A DNA stretch of 64,000 nucleotides from Primorskyibacter aestuariivivens (GTDB taxonomy: Bacteria; Pseudomonadota; Alphaproteobacteria; Rhodobacterales; Rhodobacteraceae), in NCBI RefSeq assembly GCF_028023675.1, contig NZ_JAQIOZ010000001.1, forward strand, positions 62,001 to 126,000. Reading direction: 5' to 3'. Numbering within the stretch: the stretch's first letter is position 1; each line of letters opens with the position of its first letter. The translations under genes were made by a program, and so were the position numbers. Under the pieces are notes generated by a model. The model worked only from the letters and a program-made list of their open reading frames with translations, did not search any database and was not told where the DNA came from. Shown here in pieces: positions 8,379 through 18,119 of the stretch.

Positions 8379-10056
8379 GGTTCAGCGCCCTGAACACTTT
8401 CGGCAGTTCTTCCGGCAGATCCTCGGCAATCAACCCGGGCCCAAAACTGCGCGCGCATTCCACATGCAACCATGCGGCGGTCTCGGCCGCCTGCATCGGG
8501 GCGAACCCGCGAGCGAGAAGCCCGGTGATGAATCCTGCAAGAACGTCACCCGACCCGGCGGTGGCGAGCCAGGGGGCCTCGCGGTCATAGACGGCGGCGT
8601 TGATGGAACAGCGCCACGACGGATCAGCAATGACAGTATCGGGACCTTTGAAGAGCACGGTGCACCCTGCCCGTTTCGCGGCATCGCGCGTCGCGTCCAC
8701 TTTGGAATAGGCCGGGCCTTTGGTGGCGGGCGCGTTGAGCCGTTCGGAAATATCCGGGAACAACCGCGCGAATTCCCCGCCATGGGGCGTGAGAACGCAG
8801 TTCTCGTGCAACATGTCAAAGAGCGTCTGCGGATCATCCTGAAACGCACTCAGCGCATCAGCATCCAGAACAACCCCTGTAGGGTGGGCAATTTGCCCAC
8901 CATTCCCCAACGCCACAGGCACCAAATCGCGCGCCCGCTCCAGCCCCAGGCCCGGCCCAAGGCACAGCGCATTCATCCGCTCGTCCCTGAGCACCTCCGC
9001 CAGCCCGTCGGCATCCGCCACCCGGGTGAGCATCAACGCGGTGATCTGCGACGCCACCTCCATCTGCGCCGAGGGCGGCACCCCCAGCGTCACCAGCCCC
9101 GCCCCGATCCGGAGCGCGCCCCGGGCCGCGAGACGCGCGGCACCGGTTTTGCCAGCCCCGCCGGAAAGGATGAGCGCGTGACCGTGGGAGAATTTGTGAC
9201 CGGTTTTCTTAGCTAGACAGTAAGGATGCAATGGCCCGGACAACGTAGCGACTCGGCCCAAACCCTTGTCAGCCAAGTCATCATCCAAGTCTTGCGGATT
9301 ATCTAGTTCCAATAGCCCAATTGGCTTTACGACAACATGCCCACAGCTTTCTGGACCGCCTGCCAATCTGTGTCCGAGTTTTTCGCGATGAAAAGTTACG
9401 GTCAAATCAGCAGAAAGGACCTGGTCAATTCGCGTTGCTGTGCGGCCGGTTCTATAAAGCCGCCCACTGTCAGCACAAAGCCCGCTGGGAATGTCGACAG
9501 CGACCCATCGTGTTGCGCCCCCCCATTGGTAAGGTGAACTGTCGCTGCAAAGATCGAACAAGCTAGCAATTCCTGACGCCGGGCGGGTGAGGCCAGTTCC
9601 GAAAATTGCATCGATGACCAATGGTGCCGGAGCATCTGGCAGGCTTTCTTCACCATAACCACGAGCAAGGATACGTGCCCAAAGCGATTCAAATGCCAAG
9701 GCTGTAACAACCGGAAAGCCGAGAGCAGTAACCTCCCCCATCTCCGCCCACCGCTCATAATTCATCTTCGCATCCGGCGGCAGCTTCTCAGCATCCCCAT
9801 AGAGAAACACCTCCACCTCCCAGCCGCGCTCCTTCAGCAGCCGCGCCACCACAAACCCGTCGCCGCCATTGTTCCCCGGACCGCAAAGCACCACCGCGCG
9901 ATGCGCCCCCTGCCCCAGTTCCGGCCACTCTTCGAACACTGCTTCAACCACACCCGAACCGGCGCGTTCCATCAGCTCCAGCCCGGTCACCGCGCCGCTC
10001 TGAATCGCGGCAGTTTCAATGGCGCGCATTTGGGCAGCGGTGAGCAATTCGGTCAT
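8374..10056 (-). CDS. nnr: Bifunctional NAD(P)HX epimerase/dehydratase
   Basis: A 560-residue fusion enzyme that repairs hydrated NADH and NADPH. The N-terminal NnrE epimerase half holds GPGNNGGDG (residues 59-67) and VAVDIPSGL. The C-terminal NnrD dehydratase half holds GGAGKTGAARLAARGAL, CLGPGLG, VLDADAL, TPHGGEFARLF and the nucleotide-site motif ATAGSGDVLAG. The ATG at 10056 has GGGAGG 10 bases upstream. Two oddities are seen: residues 386-393 are encoded by a dispersed palindromic repeat, and the stretch 9241-9720 (about residues 112-272) has clearly lower GC than its flanks. Its stop codon is also inside a repeat. Confidence 0.95.
   Translation of the reverse strand: MTELLTAAQMRAIETAAIQSGAVTGLELMERAGSGVVEAVFEEWPELGQGAHRAVVLCGPGNNGGDGFVVARLLKERGWEVEVFLYGDAEKLPPDAKMNYERWAEMGEVTALGFPVVTALAFESLWARILARGYGEESLPDAPAPLVIDAIFGTGLTRPASGIASLFDLCSDSSPYQWGGATRWVAVDIPSGLCADSGRLYRTGRTATRIDQVLSADLTVTFHREKLGHRLAGGPESCGHVVVKPIGLLELDNPQDLDDDLADKGLGRVATLSGPLHPYCLAKKTGHKFSHGHALILSGGAGKTGAARLAARGALRIGAGLVTLGVPPSAQMEVASQITALMLTRVADADGLAEVLRDERMNALCLGPGLGLERARDLVPVALGNGGQIAHPTGVVLDADALSAFQDDPQTLFDMLHENCVLTPHGGEFARLFPDISERLNAPATKGPAYSKVDATRDAAKRAGCTVLFKGPDTVIADPSWRCSINAAVYDREAPWLATAGSGDVLAGFITGLLARGFAPMQAAETAAWLHVECARSFGPGLIAEDLPEELPKVFRALNL
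8878..8902. repeat. Short palindromic repeat, copy B, inside nnr
   Basis: GGTGGGCA (8883-8890) pairs with TGCCCACC (8894-8901) across ATT, with TGTAG on the left. Read on the minus strand, it matches the intergenic copy at 12030-12055 in arms and CCTACA tail. It stays in frame with nnr. Confidence 0.8.
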
Positions 10057-10214
10057 TTTTCGGGCCTCCCGATTCACTTTCGCCCATTTCGCGGGCAAAT
10101 TGCCTATTTTTTAATCACACCCTTTTCCCGGGCTGCGATTTTCCCCTGCCCCGGACCCTAGCCAATTGTGGCCCCTCAAGAGAAGTGATCTGTGCCACCA
10201 GGAACACGGGATAG

Positions 10215-10568
<354 letters not shown>

Positions 10569-10616
10569 TCCGGCGCAAAGCAAGACACCCCAACACGCAA
10601 CAAAGGGATATGTAAA

Positions 10617-12023
10617 ATGAGCGCACAAGACCTGCTCAAGCAGATCAAGGACGAGGACGTCGCCTATGTCGACATCCGTTTCACCGACACGCGCGGCAAG
10701 CTGCAGCACGTGACCGTGGATGTGGATCTCGTGGACGAAGACTTCCTCGAAGAAGGGTTCATGTTCGACGGCTCCTCCATCGCAGGCTGGAAATCCATCG
10801 AAGCCTCCGACATGAAGCTGATGCCCGACACGGACAGCGCCTATATGGACCCGTTCTATGCGGAAAAGACCATCTGTGTGCATTGCTCCATCGTTGAGCC
10901 CGACACCGGCGAATCCTATGAGCGTGACCCGCGCGGCACCGCGCAAAAGGCCGAAGCCTACCTGAAGGCCTCCGGTATCGGCGACGTGGCCTATATGGGT
11001 CCGGAAGCGGAATTCTTCCTGTTCGACGACGTGCGTTTCTCGAACTCGATCAACAAGGTCTCCTATGAGGTAGACGCGCTCGACGCTTCGTGGAACACCG
11101 ACACCGAATACGAGATGGGCAACACCGGCCATCGCCCCGGCATCAAGGGCGGCTATTTCCCGGTCAACCCGATCGACGACGGTCAGGATATCCGCTCGGA
11201 AATGCTCTCGACCATGAAGCGTCTGGGCATGAAAGTGGACAAGCACCACCACGAAGTGGCGTCCTGCCAGCACGAGCTGGGCCTGATCTTTGACAGCCTG
11301 ACCAAACAGGCCGACGAGCTGCAGAAATACAAATACGTGATCCACAACGTGGCACAGGCCTATGGCAAGTCGGCAACCTTCATGCCGAAGCCGATCTATG
11401 GCGACAACGGCACCGGCATGCATGTGAACATGTCGATCTGGAAAGACGGCAAGCCGCTCTTTGCAGGCGACAAATATGCTGACCTGTCGCAGGAAGCGCT
11501 GTATTTCATTGGCGGCATCCTGAAGCACGCGAAAACGCTGAACGCCTTCACCAACCCGTCGACCAACTCCTACAAGCGTCTGATCCCGGGCTTTGAAGCC
11601 CCCGTTCTGCGCGCCTACTCGGCCCGTAACCGTTCGGGTTGTGTCCGTATTCCGTGGACCGAAAGCCCCAAAGCCAAGCGCGTCGAGGCCCGTTTCCCCG
11701 ACCCGTCGTCCAACCCCTACCTGTGCTTTGCCGCGCTGCTGATGGCCGGTCTGGACGGGATCACCAACAAGATCGATCCCGGCGAGGCGATGGACAAGAA
11801 CCTCTACGACCTGCCGGCCGAAGAGCTGGAAGGTATCCCCACCGTCTGTGGTTCGCTTCGTGAAGCGCTGGATGCGCTGGCCGCCGATCACGCCTTCCTG
11901 CTGGCCGGTGACGTGTTCACCAAAGACCAGATCGAGGGCTATATCGCGCTCAAGATGGAAGAGGTAGAACTGTACGAACACACGCCGCACCCGGTCGAGT
12001 TCGGCATGTATTACAGCTGCTAA
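10617..12023 (+). CDS. glnA: Glutamine synthetase type I
   Basis: This 468-residue enzyme condenses ammonia and glutamate to glutamine with ATP in the cytoplasm. Family motifs are [10 protein letters not shown] near residue 48, the metal-binding [10 protein letters not shown], the ATP-site block [13 protein letters not shown], and [10 protein letters not shown]. The adenylylation-site Tyr397 lies in [10 protein letters not shown], so activity should be controlled by GlnE. The start has AAAGGGATATG upstream. It follows glnB closely and is ended by the hairpin at 12064-12091. Confidence 0.98.
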   Translation: MSAQDLLKQIKDEDVAYVDIRFTDTRGKLQHVTVDVDLVDEDFLEEGFMFDGSSIAGWKSIEASDMKLMPDTDSAYMDPFYAEKTICVHCSIVEPDTGESYERDPRGTAQKAEAYLKASGIGDVAYMGPEAEFFLFDDVRFSNSINKVSYEVDALDASWNTDTEYEMGNTGHRPGIKGGYFPVNPIDDGQDIRSEMLSTMKRLGMKVDKHHHEVASCQHELGLIFDSLTKQADELQKYKYVIHNVAQAYGKSATFMPKPIYGDNGTGMHVNMSIWKDGKPLFAGDKYADLSQEALYFIGGILKHAKTLNAFTNPSTNSYKRLIPGFEAPVLRAYSARNRSGCVRIPWTESPKAKRVEARFPDPSSNPYLCFAALLMAGLDGITNKIDPGEAMDKNLYDLPAEELEGIPTVCGSLREALDALAADHAFLLAGDVFTKDQIEGYIALKMEEVELYEHTPHPVEFGMYYSC

Positions 12024-12029
12024 AGTGGC

Positions 12030-12055
12030 TGGTGGGCAGCATTGCCCACCCTACA
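12030..12055. repeat. Short palindromic repeat, copy A
   Basis: GGTGGGCA (12031-12038) and TGCCCACC (12043-12050) form an 8-bp stem followed by CTACA. It starts 8 bases after the glnA stop and matches copy B inside nnr. Confidence 0.75.
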
Positions 12056-12063
12056 AAGATGCA

Positions 12064-12091
12064 AAGGGCGTCCCACCGGGCGCCCTTTTTT
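12064..12091 (+). terminator. Rho-independent terminator after glnA
   Basis: GGGCG and CGCCC pair around a 10-base loop, flanked by AAA on the left and six T residues on the right. Confidence 0.88.
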
Positions 12092-12130
12092 GCTATACTG
12101 GATCTGTTGCCCAACACGAAAGGACATGTC

Positions 12131-12547
12131 ATGGCCGCCATCAAGATCCTGCATTTACTGGCCATGGCCTCGGGCGTGGGCTTTGGGCTGGCCGGGCTTG
12201 TCATCGCCCGGGTGAGCGCCGGGGCCGATCCGGCCGCCACGCCGACGGTGATGAAAATACGAATGCGGCTGGGTCAGGGAGGGTTCCTGTCCCTGGTTAT
12301 CCTCTGGGCCACCGGCATCTGGCTGTGGCAAACGACGCATGGCGGCGCTGTATCAGCGCTGTTCCTGAGCAAGATTGCGGTGGTGATCCTCCTGACCATG
12401 CTGTCGGGATGGATGAACGTCATCAGCCTGCGCGCCGCACGCGGCGGCCCGCGTCCTGACCCCGCGCGCATGGCACAGATGGCCCGGGCGGCAACGGCTC
12501 TGGCGGTGCTGGCGGTTATCCTTGCGGGTCTTGCCTTTGGAACCTGA
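12131..12547 (+). CDS. Four-helix integral membrane protein, unknown function
   Basis: The 138-residue product is almost entirely hydrophobic, with four predicted membrane helices at about residues 4-24, 48-66, 73-92 and 117-136, and a short basic loop (RAARGGPRPDP) before the last one. Histidines in the first and third helices could bind a cofactor, but I do not recognise the family. The ATG at 12131 has AAAGGA 6 bases upstream; the longer frame upstream overlaps the glnA terminator. It sits alone between that terminator and the transglycosylase gene, on the same strand as both. Confidence 0.65.
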   Translation: MAAIKILHLLAMASGVGFGLAGLVIARVSAGADPAATPTVMKIRMRLGQGGFLSLVILWATGIWLWQTTHGGAVSALFLSKIAVVILLTMLSGWMNVISLRAARGGPRPDPARMAQMARAATALAVLAVILAGLAFGT

Positions 12548-12624
12548 ACATAAGGATTTTTGTTTACCTGTCTTAATGGCTGGCTAAACTGCGGATTGTT
12601 CAGTCGGTTCAAAGGATTTCAAGC

Positions 12625-13440
12625 ATGCGCCATCTTCTGCTTTCCGCCTCAATTGCTCTGGGGCTGTTGTCAACATCGGTTCAGGCCGCGCAGTGCATCA
12701 CGTCGAAAGGCCAGTTCGGTGCCTACAAGGCCGGGCTTGCCAAGGACGCGCAGCGCAGCGGCATTGGGCAACGCGGATTGCAGGCCCTGAACGCGGCGGG
12801 CCTGTCCGGAATCACGTGGCGGTTTGAGTCCAACCCAAGAAGCCAGACCGGCACCCTGCAGTCCGATCCGGCGACATTCCTGGCCAAGCGCTCGGGTTCC
12901 TCGGCCGATGCCTTTATCAGCCGGGTCAGATCCAAGATGGCCGCCAACCCGCGCACCTTTGCCGCGATTGAGCGCAGCACCGGTGTTCCGGGCAGCATCC
13001 TGGCCACCATCTGGGGACTTGAGACAAGCTGGGGCGGTTATCTGGGCAACACCCGGATCGTGGACGGGGCGGTGACCCTAGCCTCCTACTGCCGCCGCCA
13101 CCCGCGCTTTGAATCCCATGCCGTTGCCGCGCTCAGCCTTGTGGATCGCGGCGTGATCACGTCAGCCACCAAGGGCGGGCCATCGGGTGAATTAGGCCAT
13201 ATGCAGTTTCTCGCGGGCAATTGGGTCAAATTCGGCGTGGACGGCAATGGCGATGGCCGCGCCGATCCCTATAGCGCCGTGGATGCGCTGATGTCGGCGG
13301 CCAATATGCTCAAGCGCAATGGCTGGAAAGCCGGGCAACCTTTTGGCGAAGGCACGCATAATTTCCGCGTTCTCTCGGCCTGGAATGACAGCGGCAATTA
13401 CCAGCGCGCTATCGCTTATGCGGCGGAACGGGCGCAATAA
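12625..13440 (+). CDS. Lytic murein transglycosylase, MltB/SLT_2 type
   Basis: A 271-residue exported enzyme that cleaves peptidoglycan between MurNAc and GlcNAc. A signal peptide occupies residues 1-21 (ending QAAQ) with no lipobox, so it is likely periplasmic rather than a lipoprotein. The SLT_2 domain contains the catalytic Glu133 in TIWGLETSWGGYLG, then GELGHMQFLAGNW and VDGNGDGRADPYSAVDAL, typical of MltB-like enzymes. Unlike the paralogue at 37776, it has no C-terminal peptidoglycan-binding domain. It converges with the ketoacyl synthase gene. Confidence 0.88.
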   Translation: MRHLLLSASIALGLLSTSVQAAQCITSKGQFGAYKAGLAKDAQRSGIGQRGLQALNAAGLSGITWRFESNPRSQTGTLQSDPATFLAKRSGSSADAFISRVRSKMAANPRTFAAIERSTGVPGSILATIWGLETSWGGYLGNTRIVDGAVTLASYCRRHPRFESHAVAALSLVDRGVITSATKGGPSGELGHMQFLAGNWVKFGVDGNGDGRADPYSAVDALMSAANMLKRNGWKAGQPFGEGTHNFRVLSAWNDSGNYQRAIAYAAERAQ

Positions 13441-13492
13441 AGCCGTCTCTGGTCTTCTTCTGTTTGAAAATACCTTGGGGGGAGCCGAAGGC

Positions 13493-13509
13493 GGGGGGCA
13501 AAGCCCCCC
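13493..13509. terminator. GC hairpin between convergent genes
   Basis: GGGGGGC pairs with GCCCCCC across AAA, midway between the transglycosylase and ketoacyl synthase stops. It lacks a clear T-tract but is placed where a bidirectional terminator is expected. Confidence 0.55.
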
Positions 13510-13517
13510 AACCCCTT

Positions 13518-14738
13518 CTAAACCTTGCGCAACGCCAGAACCGCGTTCAACCCGCCAAAGGCAAACGCATTGCTCAGCGCCACCTCGACCCTTGCCTCGC
13601 GCGCCTCGTTCGGCACCACGTCCAGCGCGCATTCCGGGTCTGGCTCTTCATAGCCGATGGTCGGCGCGATCACCCCGTCGCGCAGCGCCATGACACAGGC
13701 CAGAAGTTCCACCGCCCCGGTGCCGCCGATCAGATGGCCATGCATGGATTTGGTCGATGAAATCATCAACCTGTCCGCATGCGCCCCGAACACATCCGCC
13801 ACGGCGGCGCATTCGGTTTTGTCATTGGCGGCGGTCCCCGTGCCATGGGCGTTGATATAGCCCACCTCTTCGGGATTGATCCGCGCATCCATCATCGCGC
13901 CACGGATGGCGCGCGCCGCGCCATTCTTGGAGGGCATGACGATATCGGCCGCATCCGACGACATGGCAAAGCCCACCACCTCGGCCAGGATCTCGGCACC
14001 GCGTTTCTTCGCGTGGTCATAGTCTTCAAAGACAAATACCGCCGCGCCTTCGCCCTGCACCATGCCGTTGCGATTGGCACTAAAGGGTCGGCAGGCATCC
14101 TTGGACATGACCCGCAGCCCTTCCCATGCCTTGACCCCGCCAAAGCAGAGCATCGACTCTGACCCGCCGGTCACCATCACCGGGGCCATGCCGCCATGAA
14201 CCATCTGAAAGGCCTGGCTCATGGCGTGGTTCGACGACGCACAGGCGGTCGAAACCGTAAAACTTGGCCCCTTGAGGTTGAACTCCATCGACACGTGGCT
14301 GGCGGCGGCATTGTTCATCAGCTTGGGCACCACGAATGGATGAACCCGGTTCTTGCCCTCTTCATAGACCGAGCGGTAATTGGCATCGAGCGTGGTCATA
14401 CCGCCGCCGGAATTGCCCAGAACCACGCCGGACCGCGCGGCCAGTTCGCCATCAAAGCTCAGCCCCGATTGCGCCACTGCCTCGCGCACCGCAAGAAGCG
14501 TGAATTGCGTGAACCGGTCATAAAGCGCCAGTTGCTGGCGGTTGAACCGGGCCTCGGCATCATAGCCGCGCACCTGACCGCCAATGCGGATCGACAGGCG
14601 CTCAACATCCGGGAAATCAAGCGGACCGATGCCGCAGCGCCCTTCACGGAACCCTTCCAGCGTCTCGGCCACATTGTGCCCGATGGCATTGATGGTGCCC
14701 GCCCCGGTGATGACAACGCGTTTCATACCCTGTGCCAT
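13518..14738 (-). CDS. Beta-ketoacyl-ACP synthase (FabF-like)
   Basis: The 406-residue condensing enzyme elongates acyl chains on ACP using malonyl-ACP. The thiolase-fold triad is complete: Cys166 in STACASSN, His298 in NAHGTGTAAND and His335 in HGHLIGGTGAVE. The start at 14738 is followed four codons later by another ATG (14726); either could be used. It lies 19 bases downstream of an ACP gene and in line with lpxD, so it probably makes a dedicated acyl chain for an envelope lipid rather than bulk fatty acids (inference). It is not the fabF of the main fabD-fabG-acpP cluster. Confidence 0.9.
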   Translation of the reverse strand: MAQGMKRVVITGAGTINAIGHNVAETLEGFREGRCGIGPLDFPDVERLSIRIGGQVRGYDAEARFNRQQLALYDRFTQFTLLAVREAVAQSGLSFDGELAARSGVVLGNSGGGMTTLDANYRSVYEEGKNRVHPFVVPKLMNNAAASHVSMEFNLKGPSFTVSTACASSNHAMSQAFQMVHGGMAPVMVTGGSESMLCFGGVKAWEGLRVMSKDACRPFSANRNGMVQGEGAAVFVFEDYDHAKKRGAEILAEVVGFAMSSDAADIVMPSKNGAARAIRGAMMDARINPEEVGYINAHGTGTAANDKTECAAVADVFGAHADRLMISSTKSMHGHLIGGTGAVELLACVMALRDGVIAPTIGYEEPDPECALDVVPNEAREARVEVALSNAFAFGGLNAVLALRKV

Positions 14739-14757
14739 GGCCCGCGCCCGCCCGCCG

Positions 14758-15018
14758 TCAATCGTGCTGCTCGGCGATCAGTTTTTCGATCCCGGCCACG
14801 ATGGAGGCCACGGAGGAAATGTCGAAATCGCTCTCTGATGGCTCGTTGGCGTTAAAGGGAATGGAGATATCGAACGCCTCTTCAATGGCAAAGATGCTTT
14901 CCACCAGCCCGAGACTGTCGATACCGAGGTCATCCAGCGTGCTGTCCATGGTCACATCGGACGGCTCAAGCACAGCCTGTTCCGCGATGATTTCAAACAC
15001 CTTGTCCTTGACGTTCAT
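14758..15018 (-). CDS. Acyl carrier protein, specialised
   Basis: An 86-residue acidic carrier protein. Ser35 in GIDSLGLVES is the 4'-phosphopantetheine attachment site. The sequence diverges from housekeeping AcpP, which has the DSLDTVE motif, and the C-terminal half is unusually rich in Ser and acidic residues (NEPSESDFDISS). It is clustered with a ketoacyl synthase downstream and lpxD upstream, which suggests that it carries an acyl group for lipid A or a related lipid. It does not look like rhizobial AcpXL. Confidence 0.9.
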   Translation of the reverse strand: MNVKDKVFEIIAEQAVLEPSDVTMDSTLDDLGIDSLGLVESIFAIEEAFDISIPFNANEPSESDFDISSVASIVAGIEKLIAEQHD

Positions 15019-15058
15019 GCCTTATCCCTACTGTGTGCTCGCCCGTGATGTAGTGTCT

Positions 15059-16141
15059 CTACTCTGGCTTTGAAACAGCTTTTTTAAGGGCTGCGACTTC
15101 CTTGAACAAACGCGGCAATCTGCGCAGCGCCTTGTAGCTTTCCATCTGGTTTTCCATCTTGGTCGCCGGATAGCCAAGCAGCACCCGCCCCTTGGGCACG
15201 TTGGACATGATCTTGGTGGCCCCGCCGGCAATCACGTTGTCGCCCACGAAAATATTGTCGCTCACCCCGCATTGACCGGCAAAGACGCAATTGTTGCCCA
15301 CCTTGGCCGATCCCGCCATGCCCACCTGACCGCAGATCAGGCAATCCTCGCCGATCTGCACGTTGTGGCCCAGATGCACGAGGTTGTCGATCTTGGTTCG
15401 ATTGCCGATCACCGTATCGCGGATGGTGCCCCGGTCGATACAGGTATTCGCCCCGATCTCTACATCATCGCCGATGGTGACCGCGCCCAGAGAATGGATG
15501 CGCGCCCAGCTCTGGCGCTCTTCCTCGCCCTGATCGCCCAGCGTGTCGCGCACCCGCTCCACCGCGCTTTGTTCGGGAGTGACAAAGGAAAACCCGTCTG
15601 ACCCCACACGCACGCCGGGTTGCGCGATGAACCGCGCGCCGATGGTGCAGCCATGGCAGATAACAACATGTTCGCGGATATCGGCCCCCGGTCCGATGGT
15701 GACGTCGGTGCCGATATAGCTCTGCGGGCCGATCGTGGAACCGTCGCCAATCCGGACCCCTGCCCCGATGATCGCACCCGGGGCAATGTTCACATCCTTG
15801 CCGATCACGGCCGACGGGTCGACAATCGCCGCCGGGTGAATGCCCGTGCCGTAGCGCGGGCCGGGGTCCATCACCGCCGACAGGCCGGACATGGCAAAGC
15901 GCGGGCGTTCTGCCAGGATCGCGGCGCGCAGGCCCAGCGCCTGCCAATCCGCGCCCTGCCAGAGCATCGCGACCTGCGCCTGTCCCTGCCCCAGCGTTTC
16001 GGCATATTCGGGCTTCATGGCCAAGGCGAGCTGGTCAGGTGCGGCATCTGCAGGCTCGCTGCAGCCCGTGATCACCAGTTCGGTGGCCCCGACAGCCTCG
16101 CAGCCCAGCGCCCGGGCGATTTCACTGACCGTGTAACTCAT
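15059..16141 (-). CDS. lpxD: UDP-3-O-acylglucosamine N-acyltransferase
   Basis: This 360-residue enzyme adds a second 3-hydroxyacyl chain to UDP-3-O-acyl-glucosamine in lipid A synthesis. The N-terminal uridine-binding domain (about residues 1-100) precedes a left-handed beta-helix of hexapeptide repeats such as [16 protein letters not shown] and [14 protein letters not shown]. The C-terminal part has [17 protein letters not shown], which includes the catalytic-region histidine. The ATG at 16141 has GGGGA 5 bases upstream. In most proteobacteria lpxD lies with bamA-skp-fabZ-lpxA; here it is paired with an ACP and a ketoacyl synthase. Confidence 0.95.
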   Translation of the reverse strand: MSYTVSEIARALGCEAVGATELVITGCSEPADAAPDQLALAMKPEYAETLGQGQAQVAMLWQGADWQALGLRAAILAERPRFAMSGLSAVMDPGPRYGTGIHPAAIVDPSAVIGKDVNIAPGAIIGAGVRIGDGSTIGPQSYIGTDVTIGPGADIREHVVICHGCTIGARFIAQPGVRVGSDGFSFVTPEQSAVERVRDTLGDQGEEERQSWARIHSLGAVTIGDDVEIGANTCIDRGTIRDTVIGNRTKIDNLVHLGHNVQIGEDCLICGQVGMAGSAKVGNNCVFAGQCGVSDNIFVGDNVIAGGATKIMSNVPKGRVLLGYPATKMENQMESYKALRRLPRLFKEVAALKKAVSKPE

Positions 16142-16174
16142 GCTGATCCCCGCCACGTTGCGACGAGGCCGGGT

Positions 16175-17785
16175 TTATCCGCGAACCGCAGGCAGCGCCA
16201 CCCCCGCGTTGTTCAGGGCATCAAAGATGCGCGCATCGCGGCCATACATGTCATTGCGGTAATTCATCCGCCCCTTCGCATCGGTGAACGCGGTGCGGTA
16301 AATGATATGTACCGGCACCGGCGTTTCGAGATTCACGCGCGTATTGGCGCCGGTATCCAGAACGCGATGGAAATCGGCCTTGGGCGTGTCCGATTGCTTG
16401 GCAAGCAATGCATAGGCGAACTCGAACGGTTTTTGCAGCCGCACGCAACCATGCGAATAGGCCCGCACCTCATGGGCAAACAGGCTCTTGGCGGGCGTGT
16501 CATGCAGGTAGATGTTGTAGGGGTTCGGGAACATGAACTTGACCAGCCCCAGCGCGTTGCTGTTCGACGGCGGCTGGCGCAGGTTGAACGGGAAGTTGCG
16601 CCCCGAATAGGCCCCGAAATTCACCGCCGAACGCGGCACCACGCGGCCCCGCGCATCCACCAGCTGCAGATGCCCTGCCGCGTAGGGGTTCGCGCGCATC
16701 TGCGGCAGGTATTCATTGGCCATGATCGAACGCGGCACATTCCAGTACGGGTTAATCTCCATATATTCCATGACATCGGAGAATTCCGGCGTTTCGCGGT
16801 CCGACACGTTCTTGCCGATCACCGCGCGGGTATAGAAGGTCTCCTTGTCATTATCCATGATCCGGGCCGAGAACTCGGTCAGGTTGACGAGGATATGACG
16901 CTCACCACGCGGCCGGTTGAGCCAACGCTCCCGCTCCATTGCGACCAGAACGGATTTCAGCCGGTCCTGGGCCGAGACATTCAGCGCGCGCACCGTGCTG
17001 CTGCCGGCCACCCCATCGGGTTCAAGACCGTGGTGGATCTGGAATTCCTGCACCGCCTTTTGCATCGCGCCGTCATAGGTCACGCTGGCCGAACGGGTCA
17101 GGTAGCCCTTGGCAATGAGCCGGTTGCGCAGGGCCACGACCGCATTGCCGGACTGACCGGGGCTGAGCGAGTTGGCCGGAACCGTCGGCCCCCAGCCACC
17201 ATTGGCCAGTGTTTGTTCCAGTTCCATCTTGGCGCGGACCAACCGGGTATATTCCGGTGAGGTGGGCACAAGGGACCGGAAGAACTGCACCGGATCGCCG
17301 GTGGTAAAGGCCCTCAGGTGGTCGGACGCGTCGCGCACCGGGACCTCGCGCTTTATATGCGAAATGACCTTTTGCGGGTCTTCGATCACACCGGTCTGCA
17401 AATGCCGGGCAAAGCGCAGAAGCGTGCGGGTGAGTTCGACCTCAAGCTCACCAAGCTGTTGCTCGGTACGGGCATTGGCCATCATGGCGCGAACACTATC
17501 GGCATTGTGGACGCGCAGAGGAAGGCCATGGGCGGCGGCGCTGTCCAGCGCCCCCAGAAGCGCGGCGCGACGCGCGCGATGGGTCTCATCGGGGCCGGTC
17601 CAGACGGGTTCGAATTTCGTATCGCGGTAGAGCGCCGCAATATCGCGGTCCTGCGCAGCCGATTCTGCCACCGCTTGCTTGAAGATCGTGACCTGAGCGG
17701 CCGCAGGGCTCGTCAATGCTGTGCTCAGGGCGAGCACTGCGCCAATCATGACACCCCTGAAAACCGCTTTCCCGCGTGAAACCAT
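16175..17785 (-). CDS. L,D-transpeptidase, YcbB/LdtD type
   Basis: A 536-residue periplasmic enzyme that makes 3-3 peptidoglycan cross-links. A signal peptide ends near residue 30 (PAAAQ). A helical scaffold domain precedes a peptidoglycan-binding domain (about residues 215-275, LSPGQSGNAVVALRNRL then YDGAMQKAVQEFQ). The YkuD catalytic domain carries His445-Gly446-Cys447 in YSHGCVRLQ. A substrate-lid region lies before it, as in YcbB. The length fits. It diverges from the DUF882 gene, and in many Gram-negatives a YcbB gene is next to a YcbK gene, as here. Confidence 0.92.
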   Translation of the reverse strand: MVSRGKAVFRGVMIGAVLALSTALTSPAAAQVTIFKQAVAESAAQDRDIAALYRDTKFEPVWTGPDETHRARRAALLGALDSAAAHGLPLRVHNADSVRAMMANARTEQQLGELEVELTRTLLRFARHLQTGVIEDPQKVISHIKREVPVRDASDHLRAFTTGDPVQFFRSLVPTSPEYTRLVRAKMELEQTLANGGWGPTVPANSLSPGQSGNAVVALRNRLIAKGYLTRSASVTYDGAMQKAVQEFQIHHGLEPDGVAGSSTVRALNVSAQDRLKSVLVAMERERWLNRPRGERHILVNLTEFSARIMDNDKETFYTRAVIGKNVSDRETPEFSDVMEYMEINPYWNVPRSIMANEYLPQMRANPYAAGHLQLVDARGRVVPRSAVNFGAYSGRNFPFNLRQPPSNSNALGLVKFMFPNPYNIYLHDTPAKSLFAHEVRAYSHGCVRLQKPFEFAYALLAKQSDTPKADFHRVLDTGANTRVNLETPVPVHIIYRTAFTDAKGRMNYRNDMYGRDARIFDALNNAGVALPAVRG

Positions 17786-18119
17786 CTGAACCTCCTCAAA
17801 CCGACTTGAATCTCAATACCCCATAGGCGCAAGACTGTAGGCGTTTGTCTACTCACAATTTCTTAAGCTCTGCAACGCATACTGACCCCCAGACAGGCAA
17901 TCGTAGGCTGGACAGGCATTTGCGCATTTCTGCCACATGAACGGAAATTTCAGCAAATTTTCGCCTAACTGGCTTGCGAAGCTGGAGGAAGACGAATCTC
18001 GCCTTGGACAAAGAATCGCGATGTGGCATAGAGATCACGCATCTGGGGATGAGATGACCGGGTTCGCGTAACATCGCGGACTTGAATTTTGGTAGAGCGA
18101 CGGACAGGCGCAAGACAAC
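17786..18119. other. Intergenic region between divergent envelope genes
   Basis: These 334 bases separate the divergent L,D-transpeptidase and DUF882 genes and must hold both promoters. The 3' part is moderately AT-rich. I see no convincing small gene, tRNA or operator; short open frames here lack start signals. Confidence 0.4.

Noticed and set aside
15620-17260. A 546-codon plus-strand frame opposite lpxD and the L,D-transpeptidase
   Set aside because: It overlaps two well supported genes and contains no recognisable domain.
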